Positions 1 through 9,543 of a stretch of DNA of 64,000 nucleotides are shown one piece after another. Origin of the DNA: Bacteroidaceae bacterium (GTDB lineage: Bacteria; Bacteroidota; Bacteroidia; Bacteroidales; Bacteroidaceae); contig JAFZKA010000043.1 in assembly GCA_017551925.1 (NCBI GenBank), positions 62,001-126,000 of the forward strand, in the 5' to 3' direction. How positions within the stretch are numbered: position 1 is the first letter of the stretch; each line of letters opens with the position of its first letter. A program made the translations under genes and the position numbers. The notes under the pieces were generated by a model. It had not been told where the DNA came from and searched no databases. It saw nothing but the letters and a program-made list of their open reading frames with translations.

Positions 1-940
1 CTGTTTCAATACAAAGCCCTCTTGCATTATATTTTAACATGGAATCTTCATATTTTCCTGCATCAAGGAAAAACTTGAAAGGAATGTACGCCCGGCCATC
101 TGAACCCCACCATGATCCCCAACTGTTTACCAGAATAAAAGCGCCTTTTTCATCTTCATCAATAACACCGTCGCCGTTACAGTCAAATTCAACTGCAAGG
201 TCATAACCTACGAGTGTCATGGCATGTGCGCCTCCACTGCCGTCAACCATATCCATAAGAGTTTCATATCCGGTATTGGAAGGGCCATAATAAGACTTTT
301 TGCCCCAATGATCATTGGATAATGAAAAGCCTGCTATTCCACCTCCTTTCAGGCCATCATTCTTGTCATTCATGTATTGCATCATGGTCTCAATCCCTTC
401 TTTTGTGGTCAGATCTATATAACTCATAGTTTTAGTCTTATAGTGCATGGCATTATAATACTTGGAATAGCCGGACGGCCATTTGTAGTCTGAACTACTC
501 TCATCTCCAAAATCTGCAACAGACATGCAACCTGCACTCATCGTTATTTCAATACCGTCAGATGAAAACCCGCCTTCATCTTTACCTCCATTTAACAGAT
601 TCCAGATCCATCTGTAACTGAAAGTGTTTTCTTTTTTGTTTGATTTGACTTTGCGGTCAAGCGTACGGTTCATTTCATACGTGAACAAGTAATGGATACC
701 TGCTGCTTGAGCGCATGAGCCACCGTATTGGCTGACAATATCAGGAAAATAATCAGAAAGAGAATTGTCAATGTATTGTGGTAAATCAGGTGTTGAACCG
801 TTTCTTGATTGTGACCTGAGAGAACTGATCTTGAGTTCAGGCAAGTCAAGTCCAGGCCTGATTGCCAGTTGAGCTTGCAGTCCGGAGACTGAAATCAAAA
901 AGCACAACGTGACTGATATGTATTTCCATGTCATTTTCAT
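1..940 (-). CDS. Papain-like (C1 family) cysteine protease, 3' end cut by window edge
   Basis: The first 313 codons are present; the C-terminus lies outside the window. Residues 1-24 form a Sec signal peptide ending in LQAQ. The papain triad is visible: Cys76 in YGGSCAQAAG, His239 in GGAHAMTLVGYD and Asn272 in VNSWGSWW, so this should be a secreted or periplasmic C1-type endopeptidase. Between His and Asn, residues 253-264 (DCNGDGVIDEDE) match a canonical 12-residue EF-hand calcium loop, an unusual insertion. The start codon overlaps the stop of the upstream caspase-like gene as ATGA, which implies translational coupling and shared function. The family call is strong; the substrate is unknown. 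Confidence 0.88.
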   Translation of the reverse strand, partial: MKMTWKYISVTLCFLISVSGLQAQLAIRPGLDLPELKISSLRSQSRNGSTPDLPQYIDNSLSDYFPDIVSQYGGSCAQAAGIHYLFTYEMNRTLDRKVKSNKKENTFSYRWIWNLLNGGKDEGGFSSDGIEITMSAGCMSVADFGDESSSDYKWPSGYSKYYNAMHYKTKTMSYIDLTTKEGIETMMQYMNDKNDGLKGGGIAGFSLSNDHWGKKSYYGPSNTGYETLMDMVDGSGGAHAMTLVGYDLAVEFDCNGDGVIDEDEKGAFILVNSWGSWWGSDGRAYIPFKFFLDAGKYEDSMLKYNARGLCIET

Positions 941-3153
941 TTTAATGTTCTGTTGTATGTCTTTAGTGCTTCATTTCTTACTCTTTCTGAAAATCTTTCA
1001 TCTGTGCTGGTCTTAAGAGCTGCAGATGCTATTTCCTCGGCACGGTATGACAGGTCATACCAACCCATTGCTTCCCATAGGACGGTCAGAATCAGGTCAT
1101 CCTCATCAGGATTGTCCAACAACTCCAACAGTTGAGGTATCATACTATGCACGGGATTGTTTCTCAGAGCACGGGCGCCGGCTTTGCGCTGTGTCTGGGT
1201 GGCAGTCCGGTCAAAAAGACGGGTATTCACCTCGGTAGGAATGGTTGTTGTGAAACTATGCAGCGCATTACGTATCAGTCCGCCTATGCTGTCATGATTG
1301 AGGTAACAATCAACGGTGGGATAGTATTTGTCAAACTCGTTAAGCACCATTGTTGAATCAAAAGTATGGAAAGCATTTGTTACATCAAACTCTATGCGCT
1401 CAGAGGTGTTGTTCTTTGATGCAATACGTACCAGTCCCGGTATAAGACGCTCATCGCCTGAGCGGCCTGCCATGTTGACGGCAAGACGCTGTGTCATCTC
1501 ATGACTGTCATCAAGAGCCAGAGCCAAGCATTCAACAAAGTTCTCATCACGGTAGCCTGACAGTTCCATCAGTGCAGCCAAACGTACAATACCTGAATGT
1601 GATGTTTTGAACTTGTCAGCAATCAGATCAGAGTAATTCCTGTTGCTGTTACGGAGCCTGTTCAGCGCAAGTATCTGCATGGCGGGATAGCCGTCTTTAA
1701 GTTGTTTCTTCCAGAAACCGTCATTGGCATTATTGATGGCATCATTTACATCAAAGTCAGTCTTTACAGCAGGAGTAAAACTGAATGTGGGATCTCCAAA
1801 CAGATGCTGTTCCATGAAAGCCCCGAACTGTGCCATGTGACCTGCACGCATGCCAAGTCCCATAAGACCTATGAAATGATCTGCCCATTTATCCTGAAGT
1901 ACGTTTACGGTATTGGCCAGCACAACTATGGTTCCGTTTCCCTGACCGAACAGATATCCCTCCTGAATGCTCTCGTCACGATGGAAAGAGCCGTTATAGC
2001 AACCGTCCAGTGATACCATACGCACCTGGGGGTGATAGTATGTGAAATCAGAGAAATGCAGATTGATGTTGTTCTCCTCATCTATGTCATCCTGCTCGTC
2101 ACGTGCTATCTGTTCAGGATCAAGGGCCCCTTTGTACCAAGACTCAGGTACCTCACAGCCAAAATAGTTGTTTATACGGCGCATGACCTCCTGCTTGCTC
2201 ATACCTTTGCGGTTACCTTCACGCATCTGTTCACGCATGAAACGGCGCATCATGGCAACATCTTCAACCATAGTCTCGGCATCAGGGTAAACGCTCAGGT
2301 ATTCTGTATCAAATGCTCCGTGGTGGTGCAGAATGGCAAAATCAATATCCTTGTACTGCATCTGCTGCATAAGGCGGTTCTTGACAAACTTTTCTCTCTT
2401 GTGGTCAATATACTCGATTGATTGTTTCTGTTTTTTCATCCATGGGAACTGATCATACAGTTCAATCTTTTCATCAATACGTGCATCTACAGACTCTGAG
2501 ATGTAACCCTCGCCGCTAAAGTAGAACATCTTGTCAAGAGGATTATTCTTGTTGTCAGCCTCGTTTACACGCTGCATATATCGGCGTAGTTTGTCATATC
2601 TGTTGCCTGTTTCATTGTCACGAGGGAATATGCGCGCTGAGTAGATGGTGGGGCACAGACGTTGCGGACAGTCACCCCTGAGACTGTAAAAGAAATACTC
2701 GCTGCGTGCAGAGTCCTGTTCAATCAGGTCAAACTTAAGGTCAAAGCAGTCATAGAAACGGTCTGAGGGCACGCAGTACTCATTACGGCTGAACGATGGG
2801 TTGTACTGGTCCATCTTCAGGGCTGTGGTGAAATGTTGTGCGTCACGTACCATAACAACTGGTATGTCTCCAATGAACACGCAGCCTTCAATGGGGTGTT
2901 TCTTATCATTGTGCAAACGTATAAGTTCTGTCCTGATACTGTCAGGCTGTCTCCAACGGTCAATTACAAGGTACGGATACAGACCACGGCTCTCTACAAG
3001 ACTGCAATACCGGTCTATCTCCGCTTTTGCCTCATTATAACTGGCAGGGTCAATTATAACGGCAAAACCCGGAATGGCTTTGTTGCAAGAGACAACACTC
3101 AGAAATAATACTGATGCAATTATGCTGTTAACGAACAACCTTATTCTTTTCAT
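937..3153 (-). CDS. Caspase-fold (peptidase C25/gingipain-like) lipoprotein with HEAT repeats, paralog 1
   Basis: 738 aa. A lipoprotein signal peptide ends in SVVSC (lipobox Cys at about 22). The N-terminal half has the gingipain-type layout: an alpha/beta domain with VIDRW and GCVFIGDIP, a putative catalytic His in LHHHG (276-278), Cys385 in SLDGCYNGSF, and the closing LFGDPT motif. CxNGxF resembles the catalytic Cys region of gingipains. About 90 residues, including a charged helical insert, separate His and Cys. From about residue 480 to the end are HEAT-like helical repeats (VRLAALMEL, MTQRLAV, LWEAMGWY). The start at 3153 was chosen over an upstream in-frame ATG (3222) because it begins the signal peptide and lies 7 bp after the previous gene. 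No type IX secretion C-terminal domain is seen. Proteolytic activity is inferred. Confidence 0.8.
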   Translation of the reverse strand: MKRIRLFVNSIIASVLFLSVVSCNKAIPGFAVIIDPASYNEAKAEIDRYCSLVESRGLYPYLVIDRWRQPDSIRTELIRLHNDKKHPIEGCVFIGDIPVVMVRDAQHFTTALKMDQYNPSFSRNEYCVPSDRFYDCFDLKFDLIEQDSARSEYFFYSLRGDCPQRLCPTIYSARIFPRDNETGNRYDKLRRYMQRVNEADNKNNPLDKMFYFSGEGYISESVDARIDEKIELYDQFPWMKKQKQSIEYIDHKREKFVKNRLMQQMQYKDIDFAILHHHGAFDTEYLSVYPDAETMVEDVAMMRRFMREQMREGNRKGMSKQEVMRRINNYFGCEVPESWYKGALDPEQIARDEQDDIDEENNINLHFSDFTYYHPQVRMVSLDGCYNGSFHRDESIQEGYLFGQGNGTIVVLANTVNVLQDKWADHFIGLMGLGMRAGHMAQFGAFMEQHLFGDPTFSFTPAVKTDFDVNDAINNANDGFWKKQLKDGYPAMQILALNRLRNSNRNYSDLIADKFKTSHSGIVRLAALMELSGYRDENFVECLALALDDSHEMTQRLAVNMAGRSGDERLIPGLVRIASKNNTSERIEFDVTNAFHTFDSTMVLNEFDKYYPTVDCYLNHDSIGGLIRNALHSFTTTIPTEVNTRLFDRTATQTQRKAGARALRNNPVHSMIPQLLELLDNPDEDDLILTVLWEAMGWYDLSYRAEEIASAALKTSTDERFSERVRNEALKTYNRTLK

Positions 3154-3160
3154 TATGTCT

Positions 3161-5350
3161 TTATTTAAGTCTGTTATATGCTCTTTGAGCCTGGTAACGA
3201 ACATCCTCCTCATAACGTTCATCGTTCATTACGGCTTTTGCTTTGTCTACAATGTCAGGTGCACGGTATGAGAGTTCAAACCAGCCTAATGCTTCCCACA
3301 TGGCTTCCTGAATGGCCGGTTCCTTGGGTTCTGACAGATACTCAAGAATAACGGGAACCAGTTCATGCGCAGGATAGTTCCTCAAGGAACGGATATCTGA
3401 TATGCGGTTCTTATCTGAGTACTTGTCTGTCAGTACATCATCCTCAAAATCACTTGTCATTGATGTGGTAGCATTGATAAGGCTGTTTCTTTTAACCTTA
3501 GCCACGCTGTCAGGATTATTATAGCATGTAAATTCAGGGAAAACCTTATCAAAAGCGGAAACAACTGACACTGAATCAAATGAACGCAGGGTGGTGCTGG
3601 TCAGATCAAAGCGTACTCTGTCAGGCTGGGTGTTCTCACAATAGAGTCTAACCAGTGTCTCGGCAAGTGATTTGTCACCGCAGTCTCCGGCCAGAAGCAC
3701 GGCAAAACGCTGTGTCATTTCATTGCCGTCATTAAGACCAAGTTCTATGCACTCAATAAGTTCATTACTGCGGCTTTGTCCAAGTTCAAGCAAAGCAGCC
3801 AGACGGACCATACCGTATGGAGATGTCTTGAACTTGTCCAAAAGCAGGCTCTTGAAATCACCGTCACACTTTTCTGCAAGCATATAGCAGGCAAGTACCT
3901 GGACAGCAGGATAGGGGTTGTCCAGTTGTTTTTTCCAGAACTTATATGAATAGTTCTTGACGGCCTCATTTACATCAAATCCGGGATCTGCTGCAGGTGT
4001 GAATGCAAATGTGGGGTCGCCAAACAGATGGTTCTCAAGTGTATTGTTGAATACAGTGATGTAACCTGTTCTCATACCCATCCCCAACATACCCAGATAA
4101 CGGTTGATCCATCGGTCCTGAATGGAGTTTACGGTATTGGCTACGGCTAACAGTGTGCCGTTTCCTTCGCCAAACAGATATGATTCCTGAATGCTCTCAT
4201 CCACGTGGAATGATCCGTTATAACATGCATCAAGCGATACCATGCGTACCTGTGGATGATATTGAGCAAACTCCGCTACATGAAGGTCCTGGGCATATGA
4301 GTATGCGTCATCTGATGCAATTACATCAGGATTGTTTGCCTCTTTGATCCATGCATCGGGAATAGGGGAACGCAGGTATGATTCAATGCTCGCCTTGGCC
4401 TCAGCCTCAGTGCGTCCGCGTTTCAGATATGAGCGTGTCTGGGAATGGGCATAGCGGCGTGCGTTGTCCATGCTTACCGGGAGCGATGATGTTACAGGGT
4501 AACCTGACAATAACTGCTCCTCCTCACTGCCGTGATGATGCAATACGGCATAATCCAGTTCCGGAATTTGCAACTGTGTGGTAAGGCGTTCCTTTATGAA
4601 ATCATCATGACGGAAATCAATATACATTATGCCTTTCTGCTGTCGGCGCATCCATGGCATCTGGTCATACATCTCAATCTTTTCATCCATGCGGGCCTCC
4701 CATGAATCCGATACATTGCCGTGACCGCCGAATGAAAGTACATTATCAATAGGGTTGTTATTGGCATCGGCCTCATTTACACGTTTCATGTAACGGCGCA
4801 GTTTTTCATATTTGTCACCCCGGGCATTTGTGCGCGGGAAAATACGTGCGCTGTAGATGGTAGGACGCAGTTTCTGTGAACAGTCGTTGCGCAGAGAGTA
4901 GTAGAAATACTCCTTACGGTCAGGATCTTGCTGTATGAAATTCCATTCCAGATCAAATGAATCATAGAAACGGTCTGTTGATACGCAATAGTCAGCCATT
5001 GCGTTACGGCCGCCCTGGTCCATCTTGAAGGCGCTGGTAAGGAACTGTGCGTCACGCACCTTTGCAATGGGGATGTCGCCTATGAATACGCATCCTTCAA
5101 TAGGATTCTCCTTGGCATTATAAAGCCTTATGAGTTCGGCTCTTATACTGTCAGGAATCCCCCAACGGTCTATGACAAGGATAGGGTGGAGTCCACGGCT
5201 TTCTACGACCTTAAGATATTGGTCAATTTCAGCCGTTGCCTCATTATAACTCTGCGGATCAATCACAACCGCAAAACCGTCTCTTTTTGTTGATTTGCCG
5301 CATGAAGCAAGTATCATAGCGGCAAACAGAATAAGAATATATCTTTTCAT
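3161..5350 (-). CDS. Caspase-fold (peptidase C25-like) lipoprotein with HEAT repeats, paralog 2
   Basis: 729 aa, the second of four tandem paralogs. The lipobox is ILASC, so the protein should be anchored in the envelope. The putative catalytic pair is His271-273 (LHHHGSEEE) and Cys376 (SLDACYNGSF), followed by GEGNGT and LFGDPTFAF. Between them is a Lys/Arg-rich helical insert also present in paralogs 1 and 4 but missing in paralog 3. The C-terminal half is HEAT-like, with segments such as MVRLAALLELG and MTQRFAVLLAG, and a last repeat containing WEALGWFELSYRAPDI. It starts 9 bp after the stop of paralog 3 and ends 7 bp before paralog 1, in one operon. The function could be a protease or a binding protein that keeps the fold; both putative catalytic residues are intact. 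Confidence 0.8.
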   Translation of the reverse strand: MKRYILILFAAMILASCGKSTKRDGFAVVIDPQSYNEATAEIDQYLKVVESRGLHPILVIDRWGIPDSIRAELIRLYNAKENPIEGCVFIGDIPIAKVRDAQFLTSAFKMDQGGRNAMADYCVSTDRFYDSFDLEWNFIQQDPDRKEYFYYSLRNDCSQKLRPTIYSARIFPRTNARGDKYEKLRRYMKRVNEADANNNPIDNVLSFGGHGNVSDSWEARMDEKIEMYDQMPWMRRQQKGIMYIDFRHDDFIKERLTTQLQIPELDYAVLHHHGSEEEQLLSGYPVTSSLPVSMDNARRYAHSQTRSYLKRGRTEAEAKASIESYLRSPIPDAWIKEANNPDVIASDDAYSYAQDLHVAEFAQYHPQVRMVSLDACYNGSFHVDESIQESYLFGEGNGTLLAVANTVNSIQDRWINRYLGMLGMGMRTGYITVFNNTLENHLFGDPTFAFTPAADPGFDVNEAVKNYSYKFWKKQLDNPYPAVQVLACYMLAEKCDGDFKSLLLDKFKTSPYGMVRLAALLELGQSRSNELIECIELGLNDGNEMTQRFAVLLAGDCGDKSLAETLVRLYCENTQPDRVRFDLTSTTLRSFDSVSVVSAFDKVFPEFTCYNNPDSVAKVKRNSLINATTSMTSDFEDDVLTDKYSDKNRISDIRSLRNYPAHELVPVILEYLSEPKEPAIQEAMWEALGWFELSYRAPDIVDKAKAVMNDERYEEDVRYQAQRAYNRLK

Positions 5351-5359
5351 AGTCGTTGC

Positions 5360-7354
5360 TTATTTGGTTCTGTTATAAGTTTTCAGTGCCTCCTTGCGTA
5401 CCGTTACCGGATAACGTTCATCCTGTGACACCTTGAGTGCAAGGGATGCAATATCTGGTGCACGGTATGACATGTCAAACCATCCGATAGCCTCCCACGT
5501 AGCACGCTGTAAGATTGAATCCTCAGCCGGAACTGTCTGATCCAGATATTTTAGGATGTCATCTGTGTAGTAGTGGGGAGGATTATTGCGAATGCTGTGT
5601 ATCGCATTGAGTTTGCCCTGCTGACTGGCTTTGGTGCTTGTGAGATATTTGGGCGTCTCATATGCCTGATGTCCTGCATAGTAAGCCAGGATTGAATCCA
5701 TTGCGCTTGCAATGCTGTCATAATTGGCGTAGAAATTACGCTGTACGGGTAGTGCAAAGTGTACCGCATTGAAGACCTGGGTGGAGTCAAAGGAGCGAAG
5801 TACGTTCCAAAGGTCAAAGTCGACTCTTTCGCTCAGATTGTTGTCACAGCGAAGGTTTGCAATTACGCTTACCAAGTCAGGATAACCTGTTTTGCCAGCG
5901 AACAGCACTGCGAAACGCTGCGTCATCTCATGTTCGTCATCAAGTGACAGCGTGATGCATTTCTTGAAGTTGTCATCTTTGAAACGGGACAGTTCCATGA
6001 GGCAGGCCAGCCTTACCATTCCTGTCTTTGATGAGTTGAAACGGTTCATTATGGCATCTGACCATTCTGGACCGTCATCGGCAAGCATATGTATAGCAAG
6101 CTGCTGTACGGCTGGATAGTCATTGGCTAGTTGTTTCTGCCAGAAACGGCCGCTGGCATTGACAATGGCATAATTGATGTCGAATCCGGGGTTTCCTGAC
6201 GGGACAAACGTAAAGGTGGGGTCACCGAACAGGTGGAATTCCATGAATGTGCTGAACTTGGCCAAATAACCGGCTCTCATGCCCAGTCCCATCAAACCGG
6301 TATAACGGTTTACCCATTTGTCCTGAATAGCATTGACGCTGTTTGCAAGAACCAGCAGCGTACCGTTGCCCTCTCCGAACAGATAGGCCTCCTGAATGTT
6401 GTCATCCAGATGGAACGAACCGTTGTAGCATGCATCGAGCGATACCAGCGGGGTCTGTGGATGATAATTGCTGAATTCAAAAGTCTGAAGTATGTCTTTG
6501 GGATCCCTTGTTCCGCTCAGATACTGGATTGTAGGATCACCGTGATGTGAGAGTAGGGCATAATCTGTTCTGGGGTTCTGAAGCTCATCAGTAAGGCGGC
6601 GCTTTATGTACTTGTCACGTGTGTAATCCACATATACTACTGACAGAGCCCGGTCTCTCATCCAAGGGAACTGGTCATAGAACTCCATCTTGGCATCAGT
6701 GCGGGCAGCGAATGAGCCGGACAGGTTGCCGTCGCCACCGAACATGAGAACACGGTCCAGTTTGATCTGCTTGCTGTCCGCCTCATTTACACGTTGCATG
6801 TAACGGCGCAGTTTTTCATAACGCTCTCCACGCTCATTGTCACGGGGCGTTATACGGGCCGAGTAGATGGTTGGATTGAGCTTCTGTGCACAATCGGCTC
6901 TGAGACTGTAGTAAAACCAGCGTGATGAATCCTGGTCTATATAATCGAACTTAAGGTCAAAGCAATCATAAAAACGGTCAGACGGGATATGTGTCTCAAT
7001 GCGCGGATAGCGGTCCTGATCCATCTTGAAGGCACTGGCCATATGTTGGGCGTCACGTACCATGGGAACAGGAATGTCACCTATGAATACACAACCCTCA
7101 ATGGGATGTTCGCTGTCGCTGTGCAGACGGATAAGTTCCTCCCTGATGCTGTCAGGGATGCCCCAACGGTCAATAACCAGAATAGGAAAGAGACCGCGAC
7201 TCTGGACCACCTCAAGATAGCGGTCAATCTCAACTTTTGCCTCATTGTAACTCTTGGGGTCTATTACGACGGCAAAACCTGATTCCTTCTTATGTCCGCA
7301 TGCCGACAGTATAATGGCAGCGGCCATTGATAGTATGATTGCTGACTTTCTCAT
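5360..7354 (-). CDS. Caspase-fold (peptidase C25-like) lipoprotein with HEAT repeats, paralog 3 (short form)
   Basis: 664 aa, the shortest of the four paralogs. The lipobox is IILSAC. The putative catalytic residues are His270-271 (LLSHHGDP) and Cys309 (SLDACYNGSF). Only about 38 residues separate His and Cys, close to the compact gingipain arrangement, because the charged helical insert of the other three copies is absent. The first His of the HHH triplet is Ser here. The C-terminal HEAT-like part is kept (MVRLACLMELS, MTQRFAVLFAG, WEAIGWFDMSYRAPDI). Spacing to its neighbours is 9 and 5 bp. The compact form suggests the insert controls substrate access or partner binding in the other copies rather than catalysis; that is inference. 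Confidence 0.8.
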   Translation of the reverse strand: MRKSAIILSMAAAIILSACGHKKESGFAVVIDPKSYNEAKVEIDRYLEVVQSRGLFPILVIDRWGIPDSIREELIRLHSDSEHPIEGCVFIGDIPVPMVRDAQHMASAFKMDQDRYPRIETHIPSDRFYDCFDLKFDYIDQDSSRWFYYSLRADCAQKLNPTIYSARITPRDNERGERYEKLRRYMQRVNEADSKQIKLDRVLMFGGDGNLSGSFAARTDAKMEFYDQFPWMRDRALSVVYVDYTRDKYIKRRLTDELQNPRTDYALLSHHGDPTIQYLSGTRDPKDILQTFEFSNYHPQTPLVSLDACYNGSFHLDDNIQEAYLFGEGNGTLLVLANSVNAIQDKWVNRYTGLMGLGMRAGYLAKFSTFMEFHLFGDPTFTFVPSGNPGFDINYAIVNASGRFWQKQLANDYPAVQQLAIHMLADDGPEWSDAIMNRFNSSKTGMVRLACLMELSRFKDDNFKKCITLSLDDEHEMTQRFAVLFAGKTGYPDLVSVIANLRCDNNLSERVDFDLWNVLRSFDSTQVFNAVHFALPVQRNFYANYDSIASAMDSILAYYAGHQAYETPKYLTSTKASQQGKLNAIHSIRNNPPHYYTDDILKYLDQTVPAEDSILQRATWEAIGWFDMSYRAPDIASLALKVSQDERYPVTVRKEALKTYNRTK

Positions 7355-7359
7355 TATGC

Positions 7360-9522
7360 TTATTTTACTCTGTTATATGTCTTAAGTGCCTCATCACGTA
7401 CTTTGGCGTCAAAACGTTCATCTGCCGATACCTTAAGCGCAAGCTCTGCTATGGCAGGAGCCTGATATGATGTAACATACCATCCCAATGCCTCCCACAT
7501 TATGGTCTGCAGGGTAACATCATCAGGATTGCTCAGATATTCCAATTCCTTGGGTACCAGTATGTGGTAATTGTAATTACGTGTGGTACGAAGAGTCATT
7601 TTGCGGTCATACGCATCCTCCTCAGGATTGAATATGGTGCTCTCCACATTCCTTACCTGACGCGTGCATATGCGGTTCAAAGCCTTGCGCTTTGCCTTAT
7701 ACACGCTGTCAGCATTGTTGTAGAAAGTGAGAGTAGGGAAGTACTCATCAAATGCTTTCATGACAAGTGTTGAGTCAAGTATCTGTATACTTCCTGATAT
7801 GGAATACTCAACACGTTCCGGTAAGGTGTTGGCACAATATAGTTTGACCAGGGGCTCAATGACACGGCTGTCACCGCAGTCTCCCGCCTGTATCACGGCA
7901 AAACGCTGAGTCATTTCATGGGAGTCATTAAGCGCCAGAATAATCGCGTTCACGTAATTGTCATCACGATATTTCTTAAGTTCCTCAAGTGCAGCCTGGC
8001 GTACTATTCCTGATTTTGAAGTGCAGAACTTGTTGAATATAAGGTCAGAATAGTTACCGTCACTGTCGGCAAGTTTGTCCATAGCCATAATCTGCAGGGC
8101 AGTAAACTCACTGTCAAGTTGTTTTTTCCAGAAAGCAGGATCGTTGTTGAGCAGTGCCTGGTTGATGTCAAAACCGCAGTCGGCGCCGGATGTGAATGCG
8201 AATGTGGGATCACCAAACAGGTGTGCCTCAAGATATGCTCCATATTTGGCCATGTTGCCTACACGGGCGCCCAAGCCAACAATACCCATAAAGTGGCATA
8301 CCCACTTGTTCTGCAAAACATTGACGGTATTACCCATTACAACCAGTGTTCCGTTGCCTTCGCCAAAGAGATAACCCTCCTGTATGCTCTCATCCTGATG
8401 GAAAGATCCGTTGTAGCATCCGTCCAGTGTAACCATGCGCACCTGTGGATGGAAATCCTTGAAATCAGAATAATATAGGTTACGTTCCTTTTCAAAATTA
8501 TAAGAAGGCTCACCCTTGAACCATTCATCAGGGAATGTACATTCATATGCATCATTTATAGCCTTCTTTATGGCATCCATGCTGCGACCCTTGGCTTTGC
8601 CTTTAGCCACCTGTGACAGAATATACTCCTTAATCCAATCAATGGCCTCATAATAATCTGATCCCACTGGCATATCACTCAGGTGCTCAATGTCAGGGCT
8701 GCCGTGATGATGCGGCACAGCCCAGTCATATTCAGGCATCTGCAACTCTGTCATGAAACGTTTCTTTATGAACGGTTCACGCTTGTAATCAAGGTATGTT
8801 ATTGTTGTCTGTTGCCCCCTCATCCATGGGAAATGATCATAATGCTCGGCTTTCTCATCAATGCGTACATCAACAGATTCTGATACATATCCGTAGCCGC
8901 TGAAATAGAACATCCTGTCAAGCGGATTGTTGTGCTCATCGGCTTTGTTTACGCGCTGCATGTAACGGCGCAGTTTGTCATATTTGTTTCCCAGATCATT
9001 TGTCCTGGGCATTATGCGTGCAGAATAAATAGTGGGTCTGAGCCTTTGTGGACAGTCTGAACGTAAATGATAATAGAAATATTCCGGACGCACGGAATCG
9101 CGGTCCAAATAATCCCACTGCAATTCAAATGAGTCATAGAAACGGTCTGATGCCACTGTGAACTCTGTGCGGTCAAACTGGCCGTCCTGGTCCATCTTGA
9201 ATGCAGTAGTAAAATGCTGTGCGTCACGCGTACGTGCAATCGGAATGTCACCTATGAATACGCAACCTTCAATAGGATAGTCCTTGACGTTATATAGTCT
9301 GATTAACTCTGCCCTTATGCTGTCCGGCACTCCCCAACGGTCAATAACCAGAATAGGGTGGAGTCCGCGGCTTTCAACAAGCCTCTGATAATCGTCTATC
9401 TCAGTTCTTGCCTGATTGTAACTCTCCTGATCTATTACAATAGCAAATCCGGATTCTTTGTTACAATTGCATGAAACACAAAGAAGGAGGATAGAGACTA
9501 TCCTCAAAATATTTTTTTTCAT
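7360..9522 (-). CDS. Caspase-fold (peptidase C25-like) lipoprotein with HEAT repeats, paralog 4 (first in transcription order)
   Basis: 720 aa from the ATG at 9522; an ATG two codons upstream (9528) is also possible. The lipobox is LLCVSC. The putative catalytic residues are His271-273 (VPHHHGSPD) and Cys369 (TLDGCYNGSF), followed by GEGNGT and LFGDPTFAF. Tyr is found where the other copies have Ser or Phe near the C-terminal AEEI/APDI region (WYVTSYQAPAI), so the HEAT part has diverged somewhat. It lies 21 bp after the outer-membrane barrel gene and 5 bp before paralog 3. All four copies share blocks such as PIEGCVFIGDIP and PTIYSARI, consistent with local tandem duplication. Confidence 0.8.
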   Translation of the reverse strand: MKKNILRIVSILLLCVSCNCNKESGFAIVIDQESYNQARTEIDDYQRLVESRGLHPILVIDRWGVPDSIRAELIRLYNVKDYPIEGCVFIGDIPIARTRDAQHFTTAFKMDQDGQFDRTEFTVASDRFYDSFELQWDYLDRDSVRPEYFYYHLRSDCPQRLRPTIYSARIMPRTNDLGNKYDKLRRYMQRVNKADEHNNPLDRMFYFSGYGYVSESVDVRIDEKAEHYDHFPWMRGQQTTITYLDYKREPFIKKRFMTELQMPEYDWAVPHHHGSPDIEHLSDMPVGSDYYEAIDWIKEYILSQVAKGKAKGRSMDAIKKAINDAYECTFPDEWFKGEPSYNFEKERNLYYSDFKDFHPQVRMVTLDGCYNGSFHQDESIQEGYLFGEGNGTLVVMGNTVNVLQNKWVCHFMGIVGLGARVGNMAKYGAYLEAHLFGDPTFAFTSGADCGFDINQALLNNDPAFWKKQLDSEFTALQIMAMDKLADSDGNYSDLIFNKFCTSKSGIVRQAALEELKKYRDDNYVNAIILALNDSHEMTQRFAVIQAGDCGDSRVIEPLVKLYCANTLPERVEYSISGSIQILDSTLVMKAFDEYFPTLTFYNNADSVYKAKRKALNRICTRQVRNVESTIFNPEEDAYDRKMTLRTTRNYNYHILVPKELEYLSNPDDVTLQTIMWEALGWYVTSYQAPAIAELALKVSADERFDAKVRDEALKTYNRVK

Positions 9523-9543
9523 GACCAATATTATAAACAGTTA

